The notes beneath the pieces were generated by a model. The model was given only the letters and a program-made list of their open reading frames with translations, did no database searches and was not told where the DNA came from. Shown here one piece after another: positions 36,103-45,791 of a stretch of 64,000 nt of DNA. The translations under genes were made by a program, and so were the position numbers. How positions within the stretch are numbered: position 1 is the stretch's first letter; the number at the start of each line of letters is the position of its first letter. The stretch covers positions 3,100,001 to 3,164,000 of the forward strand of contig OY763325.1 of assembly GCA_963667315.1 (NCBI GenBank). Reading direction: 5' to 3'. Source of the DNA: DAINPP01 sp963667315 (GTDB lineage: Bacteria; Thermotogota; Thermotogae; MWEM01).

Positions 36103-37326
36103 TTAATAGTTCTCCGAAGACCATATTAAAACAGCATCATAGGCAATCTTTGTTGGAAGTGAGATCTTCGGGAAAAAGGTATCAAAAACGTGGTCTGTTG
36201 AATTGAGACTGATCAGATCTGCCGATAACCCTTTGTCAGTCAATAACTCATAAAGTCTTTCTGTCGGTGCATAAGGCGTCATCGAATCATCTTTCCCCTG
36301 AATCAGAAGGGTTGGCGGCACATCTTCATGAACGATATAATCAACGCATGCCAGTTTATAATCCTCTTTCTTTTCCTCAAGTGTACCATTCATGATTTTC
36401 TTCATGATTGCAATATGACTTTCTTTCAGCGTATCAAAACCATCCTGTGTTGAATAGATGACATCTCCAATATGGTCATACCAGTCAGTTCCTGCATTGT
36501 AAACATATTTTTCATAGTTGTCCATCAGGTTTACCGTCGGGCAGAAAGCCACAACACCATCAACCGTCATGTTGCTCTGATACAGATCATATTCCGGTAT
36601 GTTTTCCGAGTAAGCGGTTAACAAAGACAGATGGCCACCGGCTGAACTACCTGTAAGAATAATCTTTTTGAAAGGCAATCGATTGTCTTCTGAAATGTGT
36701 TTTATTCCGTCTTTTATCTCACTGACCATCTTAAAGATATCTGAGTCTTCACTACCTGAACAGGAAAGAAATCCAAAACTATATCCGTTTTTCAACATCA
36801 TTTCCTTCAGAGATGAGAAAATGGAGAGATCTTCATGCACAGACCAGTGTCCGTATGGCAGACATAAAAACAGAACATCTTTTCTTTCTGATTCTTCAGG
36901 GATGAAGAATTTGAGGTTCGTGATGTCATGATATTGTTCTAAATTAAAATCTGCTTCAGTCAGTTCAACAGCGGTTCCTGAATAAGTCATCTCCTGTGAT
37001 GAAGTTTCAGATAAAGTAGATTCACTGGATAGGATACTTCCGATCAGGATTCCACTGTTGATCGTCAGAAACAACAGAATCACAAAGAGACTCTTCATGA
37101 AAATACCTGCCGGTTGTTTCTTGTTCCTGATCAGCACGATCGTCCAGAGAACAACTGCTGTCAGCAGAACAACAAAAACCGGCAATACGATGTTCGGATA
37201 AAGCATCTTGGGAACCGTAAAGATAACATTAAACGGTGAACCTACGTTTAACCAGACTGAGATATTTAAAAACAGGAAAATAAATAGTATGAAGGCTAAA
37301 AGAATCTTGCCAATAATTTTAACCAT
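36103..37326 (-). CDS. membrane-anchored alpha/beta hydrolase (esterase/lipase-like)
   Basis: 407 aa from the ATG at 37326, 8 bases after GAGGAGTGG. Three hydrophobic segments precede the hydrolase domain (two within about 1-60, another at about 78-98). The domain has LFLCLPYGHW (oxyanion region), the nucleophile elbow TGSSAGGHL, PPTLLIQGKDDSMTP (acid) and a late His in STDHVFD. HSL/BD-FAE-type esterase. It overlaps the TetR gene by 8 bases, so the regulator controls its own operon. Substrate unknown. Confidence 0.82.
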   Translation of the reverse strand: MVKIIGKILLAFILFIFLFLNISVWLNVGSPFNVIFTVPKMLYPNIVLPVFVVLLTAVVLWTIVLIRNKKQPAGIFMKSLFVILLFLTINSGILIGSILSSESTLSETSSQEMTYSGTAVELTEADFNLEQYHDITNLKFFIPEESERKDVLFLCLPYGHWSVHEDLSIFSSLKEMMLKNGYSFGFLSCSGSEDSDIFKMVSEIKDGIKHISEDNRLPFKKIILTGSSAGGHLSLLTAYSENIPEYDLYQSNMTVDGVVAFCPTVNLMDNYEKYVYNAGTDWYDHIGDVIYSTQDGFDTLKESHIAIMKKIMNGTLEEKKEDYKLACVDYIVHEDVPPTLLIQGKDDSMTPYAPTERLYELLTDKGLSADLISLNSTDHVFDTFFPKISLPTKIAYDAVLIWSSENY

Positions 37327-37942
37327 TTTGTTCCACTCCTCTTTCATATGGTTTGATCAGCATCCTCAGGGATGCTTTTAATTCGTGTTTTTCCCATAAA
37401 GTCATGTTGTTTTTCGTGAAAACCAGATGCATCAGATCATATCCTCTGTATAAAAAGATATAGGCATCGGCAAGCGCTTTTAATTCTGAATCTGATAGCG
37501 GGATTAACAATTTTTGCTGGACCAGCATATCAAATAATCTGTACGTCATTACCTTTAATTTGGATGATTCTTCCAGCACTGTATAGGCGGCTTCCACCTC
37601 ATAAAACTGCTCCTGAAGGATCATGTTCCAGAAAAGACGGGCAATCTCATTATCATAAAAACTGCCATAACTGACGATCACTTCATAAAGAAGCATTGAA
37701 GCTCCTTTGGATGCATTCTTCTCAAAGATCTTCTGAAGGCTCTCACCGCTCTCATTCTTTGATCTTTCACGACAGTATTTATAGAGTTCATCGATCATTT
37801 CCTCTTTTCCGGAAAAATGATTGTATATTGCCGGTTTGCTGATACCAACAGCAGTTGCAATCTCCCGTAAAGAGGTATTTCTGATTCCTTTTTCATTAAA
37901 CAGTTCAAGTGCCTTTATAAGTAATTTTTCTTTTGTTTTCAT
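37319..37942 (-). CDS. TetR family transcriptional regulator
   Basis: 207 aa, ATG after AGGAGG. The N-terminal HTH (ALELFNEKGIRNTSLREIAT, then GISKPAIYNHFSGKEEMI) is a textbook TetR DNA-binding domain; the C-terminal helical domain is for ligand binding and dimerisation. First gene of a pair with the anchored esterase. Confidence 0.93.
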   Translation of the reverse strand: MKTKEKLLIKALELFNEKGIRNTSLREIATAVGISKPAIYNHFSGKEEMIDELYKYCRERSKNESGESLQKIFEKNASKGASMLLYEVIVSYGSFYDNEIARLFWNMILQEQFYEVEAAYTVLEESSKLKVMTYRLFDMLVQQKLLIPLSDSELKALADAYIFLYRGYDLMHLVFTKNNMTLWEKHELKASLRMLIKPYERGVEQNG

Positions 37943-37995
37943 TATGCCTCCTAAAAAAAGTTAATTACCGGTAGTTCATATTTTATATTAAAAGA

Positions 37996-38013
37996 AACCC
38001 TTTGTCAAGGGTT
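37996..38013 (-). terminator. probable terminator of C45 hydrolase gene
   Basis: AACCCTT-TGTC-AAGGGTT forms a 7-bp stem; on the minus strand it is followed by TTCTTTTAAT. It lies 38 bases beyond the C45 gene stop. Confidence 0.65.
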
Positions 38014-38050
38014 CCAAAATAAAGTTTTATTTCGTTTAAAAGAGGTCTTT

Positions 38051-39163
38051 TTAAAACTTATCCCAGAAGTCTGCAGGGGTTTTCTCTTCATTTAAATTGA
38101 CGGAATGGATCTTGACCTCTTCTTTTAGTGGTTGTTTGAAAGAATATTCATGCCATTCCGTTTCCATGTTTCCCATTCGTACGCTGATTTCTCCGGCTTG
38201 TGAATCAAATACAGAAGACCAGAGTGTCCCAAAACCCTCTGAATAATAAGGGGCGTTTAATCCTTTTGGATATTCATCTGTGAGGATTGTTTTGATATCT
38301 TCCTTTGTATATTTTCTGTCATTATCTCCAAAAGTCTTCAGTATATTGTCATATCTGTATTTTGACTGTTTAAAGAAGTGTTTTCTGAGTGGAATCATGT
38401 TCTCCAGATTGAAGTGATTTGTTGCCGCAAGCATATGTTCATCTGAATCGTTATTGATGATCTTGTACTGCAATCGTTCAGGAGTCTGTTCAACCAGCAT
38501 GATTGAACCTGTTCTGTCCGCCACAAGATAAGTCGGACTGTAACCGGCTTCCAGACTTTTGATGACTTCCAATGCCTCATAGACATCTTTACAGTTATCC
38601 AGTACATTTCGAATAACCGTCCAGAACAGAAATCCATCGGTATAAACATCCTCAACCGGTGGGATTCCCCCTGTCATCGTCATGGCAAGTCCATGTTCAT
38701 TCATCCCGTCAATCTTCCCGAAGACGATGGAAGTGAATCCCATACTTCTTGCAACACCTTCTTCTTTTATATCCATGAAGATACAGTCTGTCATATCGGG
38801 AAGATACTCATAATTTCTGCCGATGATCGTATGGCCTGTTTCCGTGGCCTTTGAAGTCAATCCAAAATGTCCGCACGCCCCCTTGAATTTGTAGGAATAA
38901 AGATAGTAACAGATATCCTCCGACTTCACATTAAGCACATCCGCCATCCCTTCGATTTCCCGATTGACATTCGGACAATGTTTCTCAAGAGTAGTGATAA
39001 CTTTTTTAATCGCACTTGTGGGGATAGATTTCACAAAATCCGGTTTGAAGAGCATGAAATTTTTAAACTCAGCATTGTTCAGCGCAATCTGGCCCAGTTT
39101 CTGCCCCACTTCATAAGGTGTTCCTTCGAAAGCGATTTCCATATACGGTTTCTTGATGATCAA
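38051..39163 (-). CDS. C45 family autoproteolytic acyltransferase/hydrolase
   Basis: 370-aa Ntn-hydrolase related to isopenicillin-N acyltransferase and linear-amide hydrolases. Family marks: EGTPYEVGQKLG at the start, IEGMADVL, the expected nucleophile Cys in KGACGHFG (about 97), HTIIGRNYEYLP and MNEHGLAMTMTGG. In family members the chain cleaves itself before the Cys. TTG start 7 bases after GGGAGGT. There is no signal peptide. The substrate could be an N-acyl amino acid or a bile-salt- or beta-lactam-like amide. Confidence 0.85.
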   Translation of the reverse strand: MIIKKPYMEIAFEGTPYEVGQKLGQIALNNAEFKNFMLFKPDFVKSIPTSAIKKVITTLEKHCPNVNREIEGMADVLNVKSEDICYYLYSYKFKGACGHFGLTSKATETGHTIIGRNYEYLPDMTDCIFMDIKEEGVARSMGFTSIVFGKIDGMNEHGLAMTMTGGIPPVEDVYTDGFLFWTVIRNVLDNCKDVYEALEVIKSLEAGYSPTYLVADRTGSIMLVEQTPERLQYKIINNDSDEHMLAATNHFNLENMIPLRKHFFKQSKYRYDNILKTFGDNDRKYTKEDIKTILTDEYPKGLNAPYYSEGFGTLWSSVFDSQAGEISVRMGNMETEWHEYSFKQPLKEEVKIHSVNLNEEKTPADFWDKF

Positions 39164-39246
39164 TTCATTTACCTCCCTTAATTATTTCAGTAAGATTATA
39201 GATGAGGGAGTGTGACATATGATGGCAGGGTAAGCGGATCTTCTGT

Positions 39247-40467
39247 TTATGATTTGATTCCGATATAGGAAAAGAAACTCACTTCTGCATCTTCCTTGAT
39301 ATAATAACCCAATTCACCTTTTTTCATTGTTTTAGCCGCATTGTGGAAATGATATTCGCCGGTATGTGAGAGGACTTTCTTTAAACCGGCATCGACAAAA
39401 TATTTCGAACGATCTGAAAAATCATGCTGAATATCTGACTTCTTCTCAGCTGAGAAGAGCGTTTCAAACCATTTACCCCCCGGTTTCAGAAAATCGTTTG
39501 CCGTTTTGAAAATATCTTTACTCAATGCAATGATGTTGGTCTGAAAACCAAAACAGCTCATAAGATAATCACAGGAGGTCTTTTTTATCGGAGCTTTCTC
39601 CAGTTCACCACACATAAAAACTGCCTTGCAACGGGTTGGGTTCAATGAAAAAAGTGCTTTTGTCTGATTGATCAAATGGAAATTGTGATCAAGTGCGTAG
39701 AAGGTGAAATTTGTCGTATGTTCCAATGTTTTTTCCAGTATAAAATTGGTCAAAACACCACTTTGAGTCGTATAGTCAAATACGATTTTATTCTCAAGGT
39801 TTTCTTTCAGAAATTGTTTGCTGAGCCAGTTTACCGCAGACATTGATGCGTTCAGATAATCCGGTGGCAGCATTTTTTCATGATCCAGCCACTCGGGATT
39901 TTCTTCGAACAAATTTGTAAACGAAGCGCCTTCAAAGACGATAATGCCCTCTTTGATCGTTGCTTTATAGCCGCATGAACACTCTATATTTCCGGAAACA
40001 ATATGATTGTTGGCGATTTTGCCGTTCTGTATTTGTAATTGACTGTCACAATCAGGACAAATCAGTTGGGGAATAAACGCGAAAGGAACACCGATTTCCA
40101 CCTCTTGTCTGATCTTAAAGTTTTTGATCTCTTCAAAACGTTGAACAAGCTTTTCTTCGGCTCTTTTTAACGCTTGAATCTCATTTCTGACTTCGGAAAT
40201 TTTGTTTGTGAATAAATCCATCATTTCCCGATGCATGGCAATCATCTTTTTACTGGATAATCTTTTATAAGAGAGATATCTGGCAATCTCATCCAAAGAG
40301 AAGTTTAAATCTTTAAGTTGAATGATGGTTTGAATATCCCTTTCACAATTTTCATCGTATATGAAAAACGAACCGTTTTTTACGGGGGACAGGAGTTTTT
40401 TTGACGCATAAAAACGAATGGTCTCTTTTGAAATATTGAATTTCTCGGAAAACTCTCCTATTTTCAT
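39247..40467 (-). CDS. MerR-type HTH fused to zinc ribbon and methyltransferase-like domain, copy 1
   Basis: 406 aa. MerR winged HTH (1-70; MKIGEFSEKFNISKETIRFY), a coiled coil (about 75-125), a four-Cys zinc ribbon (C137, C140, C163, C165; CPDC and CSCG) resembling the Trm112/Rv2405-like zinc domain ahead of some methyltransferases, and a Rossmann-like C-terminal region (about 195-400). The expected glycine-rich SAM loop reads DYTTQSG, so SAM binding may be altered. FLKPGGKWFETLF matches the post-motif region of class I methyltransferases. ATG after GAGGTG. Two paralogues lie at 53.5 kb and 58.1 kb. It could methylate a ligand or sense SAM while binding DNA; the function is unknown. Confidence 0.8.
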   Translation of the reverse strand: MKIGEFSEKFNISKETIRFYASKKLLSPVKNGSFFIYDENCERDIQTIIQLKDLNFSLDEIARYLSYKRLSSKKMIAMHREMMDLFTNKISEVRNEIQALKRAEEKLVQRFEEIKNFKIRQEVEIGVPFAFIPQLICPDCDSQLQIQNGKIANNHIVSGNIECSCGYKATIKEGIIVFEGASFTNLFEENPEWLDHEKMLPPDYLNASMSAVNWLSKQFLKENLENKIVFDYTTQSGVLTNFILEKTLEHTTNFTFYALDHNFHLINQTKALFSLNPTRCKAVFMCGELEKAPIKKTSCDYLMSCFGFQTNIIALSKDIFKTANDFLKPGGKWFETLFSAEKKSDIQHDFSDRSKYFVDAGLKKVLSHTGEYHFHNAAKTMKKGELGYYIKEDAEVSFFSYIGIKS

Positions 40468-40870
40468 TTAATAAATCACCTCTTCGTTATTTTACCTTTT
40501 TCCCGAGTCAACTGCAAGCACGATTCAAACCCTAATCTGAATAATCAACAATTACCTTTTTTTTTCACACCGTATTTTTCTAACATATTCGTCCCCTTGT
40601 TTTATTTTAATTAAACTTGTGATTCACCTAAAAAAACAGAAAAACACAACAGCGAACTACTACATATTGTATCAAGTAAGTCTCGAGAACACTGTATACG
40701 GCATGTTTCAGATCAAAAAGGTCGTTTTTTCAGTGCAATCACTTATAGAAAAAGCGCGGGGTCAGGAATTAAATTTGACAAGTTTTATTTGTGGCAGTAT
40801 AATAAATGGCTTTTACATTAGTAAAATAAAAACATTTAGCTGCGACTTTTAAAAAAATAAAAGGTGGTAA
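40468..40870. other. spacer upstream of large lipoprotein
   Basis: 403 AT-rich bases between divergent genes. A 77-codon plus-strand frame (40619-40852) has no ribosome binding site and an unlikely composition, so I do not call it. No repeat or RNA gene is seen; promoters for both flanking genes must lie here. Confidence 0.5.
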
Positions 40871-43800
40871 ATGATGAAAAAGATCCCTGTAATTATTTCA
40901 ATGCTCCTTGTTATCTTATTTTCTACTTCATGTTTTCTAAATGGTGGCGGCGAAAACAAATTTACTCCAGCCATGAGCTATGAACAAATCAGTCAAGGTG
41001 CATTCTTTTCCGGTAGATTAATCCATTCGGAAGATCCACTGTATAACAACTTACAGCCGGGACTTCTGATTCCGTTTCAGGACATTTCGGGTGAGTGGAT
41101 AAAAAATCCAACCGAAGGCTGTTATGAATATGTGGAGCTGACCACACTGTACGGATACTTAAAAATAACAGACTTGGATGCACAGAAGATTGTCTTCGAT
41201 TATGTGGTTTATTATGAAGAAGGAGCACGTTGGGAATATTTTCAAAAGATACAATTGTCCGGGACACAGTGTACATACGAGCATCCGGAAAATTTACCTT
41301 CATTCTGTCTTGCTTTTTTAAATAGTATGCGCTATGCACCCCTTGACGCATCAGAATTGATTCAGTCAGATGTATTGAACGATGTCACCCTGTTATCCTT
41401 CGCCACGGATATCCCCTCCACTTCAGAGATACAAACAATGCGTTCGATTCGGGCCAATACCGAAAGCAGGACGATTTCTTTCAGAGTCCAGGAATCGCCG
41501 GATAAGGCCTATGATTACGACAAAACGGTGGTTTACGGTGTACATCATTCCCAAAACAGTATGATTTATACCATTTCCAATGAAAATCTCTCATTTTCCA
41601 CTGAAGCTTCAACCATTCGCATTAACGTCTCGGAAACGGAACTGCCTCTGTTCTCCGTTGGCGATTATGTCATTAATAACGCCTCAAGGACGACCTGCGT
41701 GATAACAGATGTGGAAAATGACGGTGATACATACCTGCTGAAAACGGAAAATGCAAATCTTCAAACGATTTTGGGAACCGTCTATTTTAATCTGTCTGGA
41801 GATCTCGGACAGATCATTCAACGGTATGGTACCCTTGAAAGCAAGGCAATACTGAGGCAGATTCAACAAAGCGAAAAAGCATTACCTGAGGAGAAATTGG
41901 ATATCATCAATCTCAACGGGACAAAGACTATTTTTGAAAATGACACACTGGATTTTAAAATAGATTACGGTTTTGATCTTTACGTCGATGTTGCCTTAGA
42001 CGCCAAGGTAACCTGGAAGGAGAGCTACGTTCGGGGGCATTTCATCGCCGGCTCGGAACAACATCTCTATCTCCTGCTTTCGGCATTTGGCGATGGAAAA
42101 AATGAAAAAGGCGACATATCGAAAGGACTCTTTGAAAAATCGTTCCCCGTAGAAATCGGGCCTGTTGTCATTACATTTGGTTTTGATATTGATTTACTCG
42201 GTGATTATCTGATTCCGGGATTAAATTTCACAATAGGTGGCGGCCCTCACTTGAAAAATGAAGTGGGTTTTAAATATGATATGGGCGTTCGCCTGAAATT
42301 CTTTCTGGACTTTATTCCCTATCCCGACCCTTGGTGCCATTATGAAGGGATTGGCAATTTTGACAACACATTCAAAATTTTTAAGCCGGAATTCAATAAG
42401 AACATTGAAAGGATCGAAGTGGGTTTTGGCATTGGTCTGACACCGAATGTCATGCTTTACGATGTGGTCGGTATCGGATTTCAGTTCCCTTTCATGTTTG
42501 AAAACATCCTGACAAAAGGGGATGATGAATGGCATTATGCCCTGGATTTTGATGTCAGTGGACATCTTTTATTTCGTTTGGGACTCCCGATTATCGGCCA
42601 TCTGGATTTTGATATCGGAGAGGTTTTTCACAAAAGATGGAACTTATACAACGAGGATCCGAAGAACGTTGATGAAAGAGATCTGGGAACAAAGGACATA
42701 GGTGGGGTACAAAACGCCCTGGCGATGGATGAAAGCGAAACCATTTATGCAATCAATTATTACGATACTAAGGCTAATTTATATGCCCTGGACTTCGATA
42801 AAGACTTAAACAACTTGAATACCAAATGGACCATTCCATACTCCGCCCCTTTTACGCATCAAATAAAGGGTGTCACCCAGCCGGTTGCAGACGGCAATAA
42901 CCGTGTCTGTTATGCCGTTAATCTGGATCAGTCTTCAGTCATCCGGATAATCGACAATCAAAGGGTTTCAGAAAAGGAAATTAACGGTTTGGTGGAAAAC
43001 CTTTCAACCGCTCAAAGTAACAGTGGAGAAGAATTCATTCTGTTCACAGTCGGCAACAAATGCGTGATTCTTCGAATCTCAGACAAAAGGGAATACGGGT
43101 CGCATGTTTTCGACAACCTTTCCCGAATAGAGGGAATCACCACAACTATCAACGATGATATTCTGATACTGGGAACCACTTCCGGCAATCATACCGTTTT
43201 TACGACGATGGATTTAACCGGCACTGTCAAATCCTCACAAAGGATTTCAAAGACTTTTTCGGGGAAGACCACTGGAGCCATCAGTATCGATGCAGAAGGT
43301 CAACCGGTATTTGCCGTTGATGATCAATTAATCCTGATGTCTTCGAATTATAGAGATATCGTACAGTGTATCAAAACGGAAAGTGTCGTCACAACACCCA
43401 TCAGTATTGCAGCGGATGGCAGCCTTTATTTTGGTTGTGAAGATCATGCCATTCACTGCTACAGGAAAGATAAAACAGGTACATACGTCATCCTTTCATG
43501 GAAAAAGCAACTTGATTCACCGATAAGCGCAGCTCCGGTCATTGGCAGAGACGGGCATATCAACGTGACAACCTATAACGGTTTCACCTATAATATTGCA
43601 ACCGCTCCGGTTCACAGTGCGAATGGCGACATCCTAACGGATACCTCCGAGATTATCTGGCAGTCTCCGTTGAAAAAAACGAACAGTACACCGGCAAATC
43701 TTTCCGATGTGCTGATCCTGTCAAACGGAGTCGTTTTAACCCCGAATTTGGCCGGTATCAAGCTGATCGCAGGAACAGCCAAAGGCATCAGTGCCTCTCC

Positions 43801-45307
43801 CTGGCCAAGGGGAAGCTATAACAATCAGAACACTGGTGGCCTCTCTTATATCCCTTCATCGCTGAAAATAACACGGCAACCTGAAAAACAGGTGAAAATG
43901 GAGGGAGATTCCGTCACACTCTCGGTGACCGTTGAAGGGGGCACAGCACCGTATTTTTATCAATGGTATAAAGGGGAGGAAAAGGTCCCCAATGCCGTTG
44001 AAAAAACCTTCACCATTCAGAATTTAAGCGAAAAGGATGAGGCTTTTTATCATGTGGAAGTTCACGACAGTTTTATCCCCCATTTTAAAAGCCTTGAAAG
44101 TGAGCGGATTGCCGTACAGGTCAATTCAACGATGGAAGGCCATCGCAAATGGTCATACATTATCTCGGATGACCTGTTTAACAAAGATCTCGCACTCGAT
44201 GCAAACGGCCATCTCTACGCCATCACTCAAAAAGGCACCATCCTCAAATTTGACGATTCGGGGAATTTGTCAACAACAAAAGAAATGAACAACGGTAATT
44301 TAAGCGATCCGGTGTGGATAGCCGATGACAAACAAATGTTTATTTATAACGGCAACGGTGACTTTTATATCTTTGATGAGAACTTGGACGATCATTCCTG
44401 GAAAAGTTATCAGGGCGGGAACCTGATCTACGGGTTTGACAAGGGAAACAAACGGATGGTTTACACCTATCAGCATTTTTACGATCTGATGGGGAAAATG
44501 CTCTCTGCGGGATATGCTGATTATGCTTCCGGAGAAAACCGCCATTCCATCAATCTGAATAAAAAGAAAACAGAGCCAACGGGAATCCTGATCACAAATG
44601 ATGCCATTTATGTTACGACCAACAAAGGCACTTGTCTGGCTTTAAACAAAACGGATCTGTCTATTAAATGGGAAAAAAGTACCAGCAGTTCGTCTGTCTT
44701 ATCCTCTCCGATTCGTGGACGTGCAAAAGGCTGGAGTGAACACGATGCCGTATTCTTTATCGAGTCTTATCAAGATACCCTGACCTTGTACGCTGTTGAT
44801 GTGAAAGACGGCGGAAAAATCTGGTCCTCAAAGATCTCATCCGGTAAAAACACCGATTTTTACGGAACAATGCCCGAACCCGTTATCTCTTCCGCAAAGG
44901 ATATTTTTGTGATATCGGATCATGAGAAACTTGTTTCCTACAATTATAAGGGAAGCAAAAATTGGGAATTTAAAGCAGCTGGTGGAATCAACACCTCACC
45001 GATTATCGGGGATGACGGAACTCTGTATCTTTGTACGATGAACGGTATGGTACAGGCCATTGATGCATCAACGGGTAAAGAAAAATGGCATCATCAGATC
45101 GGTTTGTCCTCCATTGATAACAACGCGTATTGTATCATCGCCAATCCCGTTCTGGAAGGCAACACCCTGATCGTTCCGGCCTTTTCCTCGGACAAGTCTC
45201 ATGGAATGATCGTCGCTATCAACTGTTCCAGTCAGAATCTGGACACAGGATACTGGCCGAAGGCGAAAGCGGACAATCAAAATACGGCTTATTTTGAAAT
45301 CAAATAA
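40871..45307 (+). CDS. large surface lipoprotein with PQQ-like propellers and an Ig-like domain
   Basis: 1478 aa, ATG after AGGTGG. The signal peptide ends in a lipobox (ILFSTSC), so the protein is lipid-anchored. About 25-590 is beta-rich and of unknown type. About 600-980 holds PQQ/quinoprotein-like propeller blades (for example ALDFDKDL, DGSLYFGCEDHAIHCY). About 985-1075 is an Ig-like domain (VTLSVTVEGGTAPYFYQWYK, then FTIQNLSEKDEAFYHVEV). About 1080-1478 is a second propeller (SPIIGDDGTLYLCTMNGMVQ; ASTGKEKWHHQI). It probably mediates binding or assembly at the surface. It is transcribed alone or with the GLUG lipoprotein that follows after about 480 bases. Confidence 0.85.
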   Translation: MMKKIPVIISMLLVILFSTSCFLNGGGENKFTPAMSYEQISQGAFFSGRLIHSEDPLYNNLQPGLLIPFQDISGEWIKNPTEGCYEYVELTTLYGYLKITDLDAQKIVFDYVVYYEEGARWEYFQKIQLSGTQCTYEHPENLPSFCLAFLNSMRYAPLDASELIQSDVLNDVTLLSFATDIPSTSEIQTMRSIRANTESRTISFRVQESPDKAYDYDKTVVYGVHHSQNSMIYTISNENLSFSTEASTIRINVSETELPLFSVGDYVINNASRTTCVITDVENDGDTYLLKTENANLQTILGTVYFNLSGDLGQIIQRYGTLESKAILRQIQQSEKALPEEKLDIINLNGTKTIFENDTLDFKIDYGFDLYVDVALDAKVTWKESYVRGHFIAGSEQHLYLLLSAFGDGKNEKGDISKGLFEKSFPVEIGPVVITFGFDIDLLGDYLIPGLNFTIGGGPHLKNEVGFKYDMGVRLKFFLDFIPYPDPWCHYEGIGNFDNTFKIFKPEFNKNIERIEVGFGIGLTPNVMLYDVVGIGFQFPFMFENILTKGDDEWHYALDFDVSGHLLFRLGLPIIGHLDFDIGEVFHKRWNLYNEDPKNVDERDLGTKDIGGVQNALAMDESETIYAINYYDTKANLYALDFDKDLNNLNTKWTIPYSAPFTHQIKGVTQPVADGNNRVCYAVNLDQSSVIRIIDNQRVSEKEINGLVENLSTAQSNSGEEFILFTVGNKCVILRISDKREYGSHVFDNLSRIEGITTTINDDILILGTTSGNHTVFTTMDLTGTVKSSQRISKTFSGKTTGAISIDAEGQPVFAVDDQLILMSSNYRDIVQCIKTESVVTTPISIAADGSLYFGCEDHAIHCYRKDKTGTYVILSWKKQLDSPISAAPVIGRDGHINVTTYNGFTYNIATAPVHSANGDILTDTSEIIWQSPLKKTNSTPANLSDVLILSNGVVLTPNLAGIKLIAGTAKGISASPWPRGSYNNQNTGGLSYIPSSLKITRQPEKQVKMEGDSVTLSVTVEGGTAPYFYQWYKGEEKVPNAVEKTFTIQNLSEKDEAFYHVEVHDSFIPHFKSLESERIAVQVNSTMEGHRKWSYIISDDLFNKDLALDANGHLYAITQKGTILKFDDSGNLSTTKEMNNGNLSDPVWIADDKQMFIYNGNGDFYIFDENLDDHSWKSYQGGNLIYGFDKGNKRMVYTYQHFYDLMGKMLSAGYADYASGENRHSINLNKKKTEPTGILITNDAIYVTTNKGTCLALNKTDLSIKWEKSTSSSSVLSSPIRGRAKGWSEHDAVFFIESYQDTLTLYAVDVKDGGKIWSSKISSGKNTDFYGTMPEPVISSAKDIFVISDHEKLVSYNYKGSKNWEFKAAGGINTSPIIGDDGTLYLCTMNGMVQAIDASTGKEKWHHQIGLSSIDNNAYCIIANPVLEGNTLIVPAFSSDKSHGMIVAINCSSQNLDTGYWPKAKADNQNTAYFEIK

Positions 45308-45791
45308 AATAAAATGCTAAAAACTATTTCAGTACAATCAAGGTGTTTCGACACAAATGTATAACAGGACACTTTTTTCATTTTTCATATTCTTACTCTC
45401 CCTTTAAATATTCTGCGATGGCCCGTTAGTCAGGAAATGAATTTTGTGACAAGTGATACAGGGGTGCATTACCTTCGAATGCTCGATAATAAAAGAATCA
45501 TTTTGTATCTCAACCGCGAGGATCGCCTATGCATTAATTGAGAGTCGTTTCAATCACCTCTGTTCCTATTACTCTTCAAAAGCTCATGAAACGCTATACA
45601 GAAATATATGTAAAAAAATGAATAAATATTTTCGAATGAATTAAAAAACGAGAATTAAGTTATAATCTGTTTGTTAAACATAAAAAATGAATGCTTTTAA
45701 TTGAAGAGCTGTTTGCCGTTATAACGGCCGAGGGCTTGCGATAGAAAGAAGAACAATAACATACAGAAGATAAAAGGATGTGAGACAGCAG
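45308..45791. other. spacer between the two large lipoprotein genes
   Basis: About 480 bases. A 63-codon frame at 45453-45644 has no ribosome binding site and is rejected. No clear terminator, repeat or RNA is visible. Confidence 0.5.

Noticed and set aside
35939..36124. 61-codon minus-strand frame after the anchored esterase
   Set aside because: No ribosome binding site, starts inside the neighbour, and its hydrophobic composition follows from AT-rich DNA.
40619..40852. 77-codon plus-strand frame upstream of the large lipoprotein
   Set aside because: No Shine-Dalgarno sequence and a composition unlike the real genes of the window.
45453..45644. 63-codon frame between the large lipoproteins
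   Set aside because: No ribosome binding site and no family resemblance.
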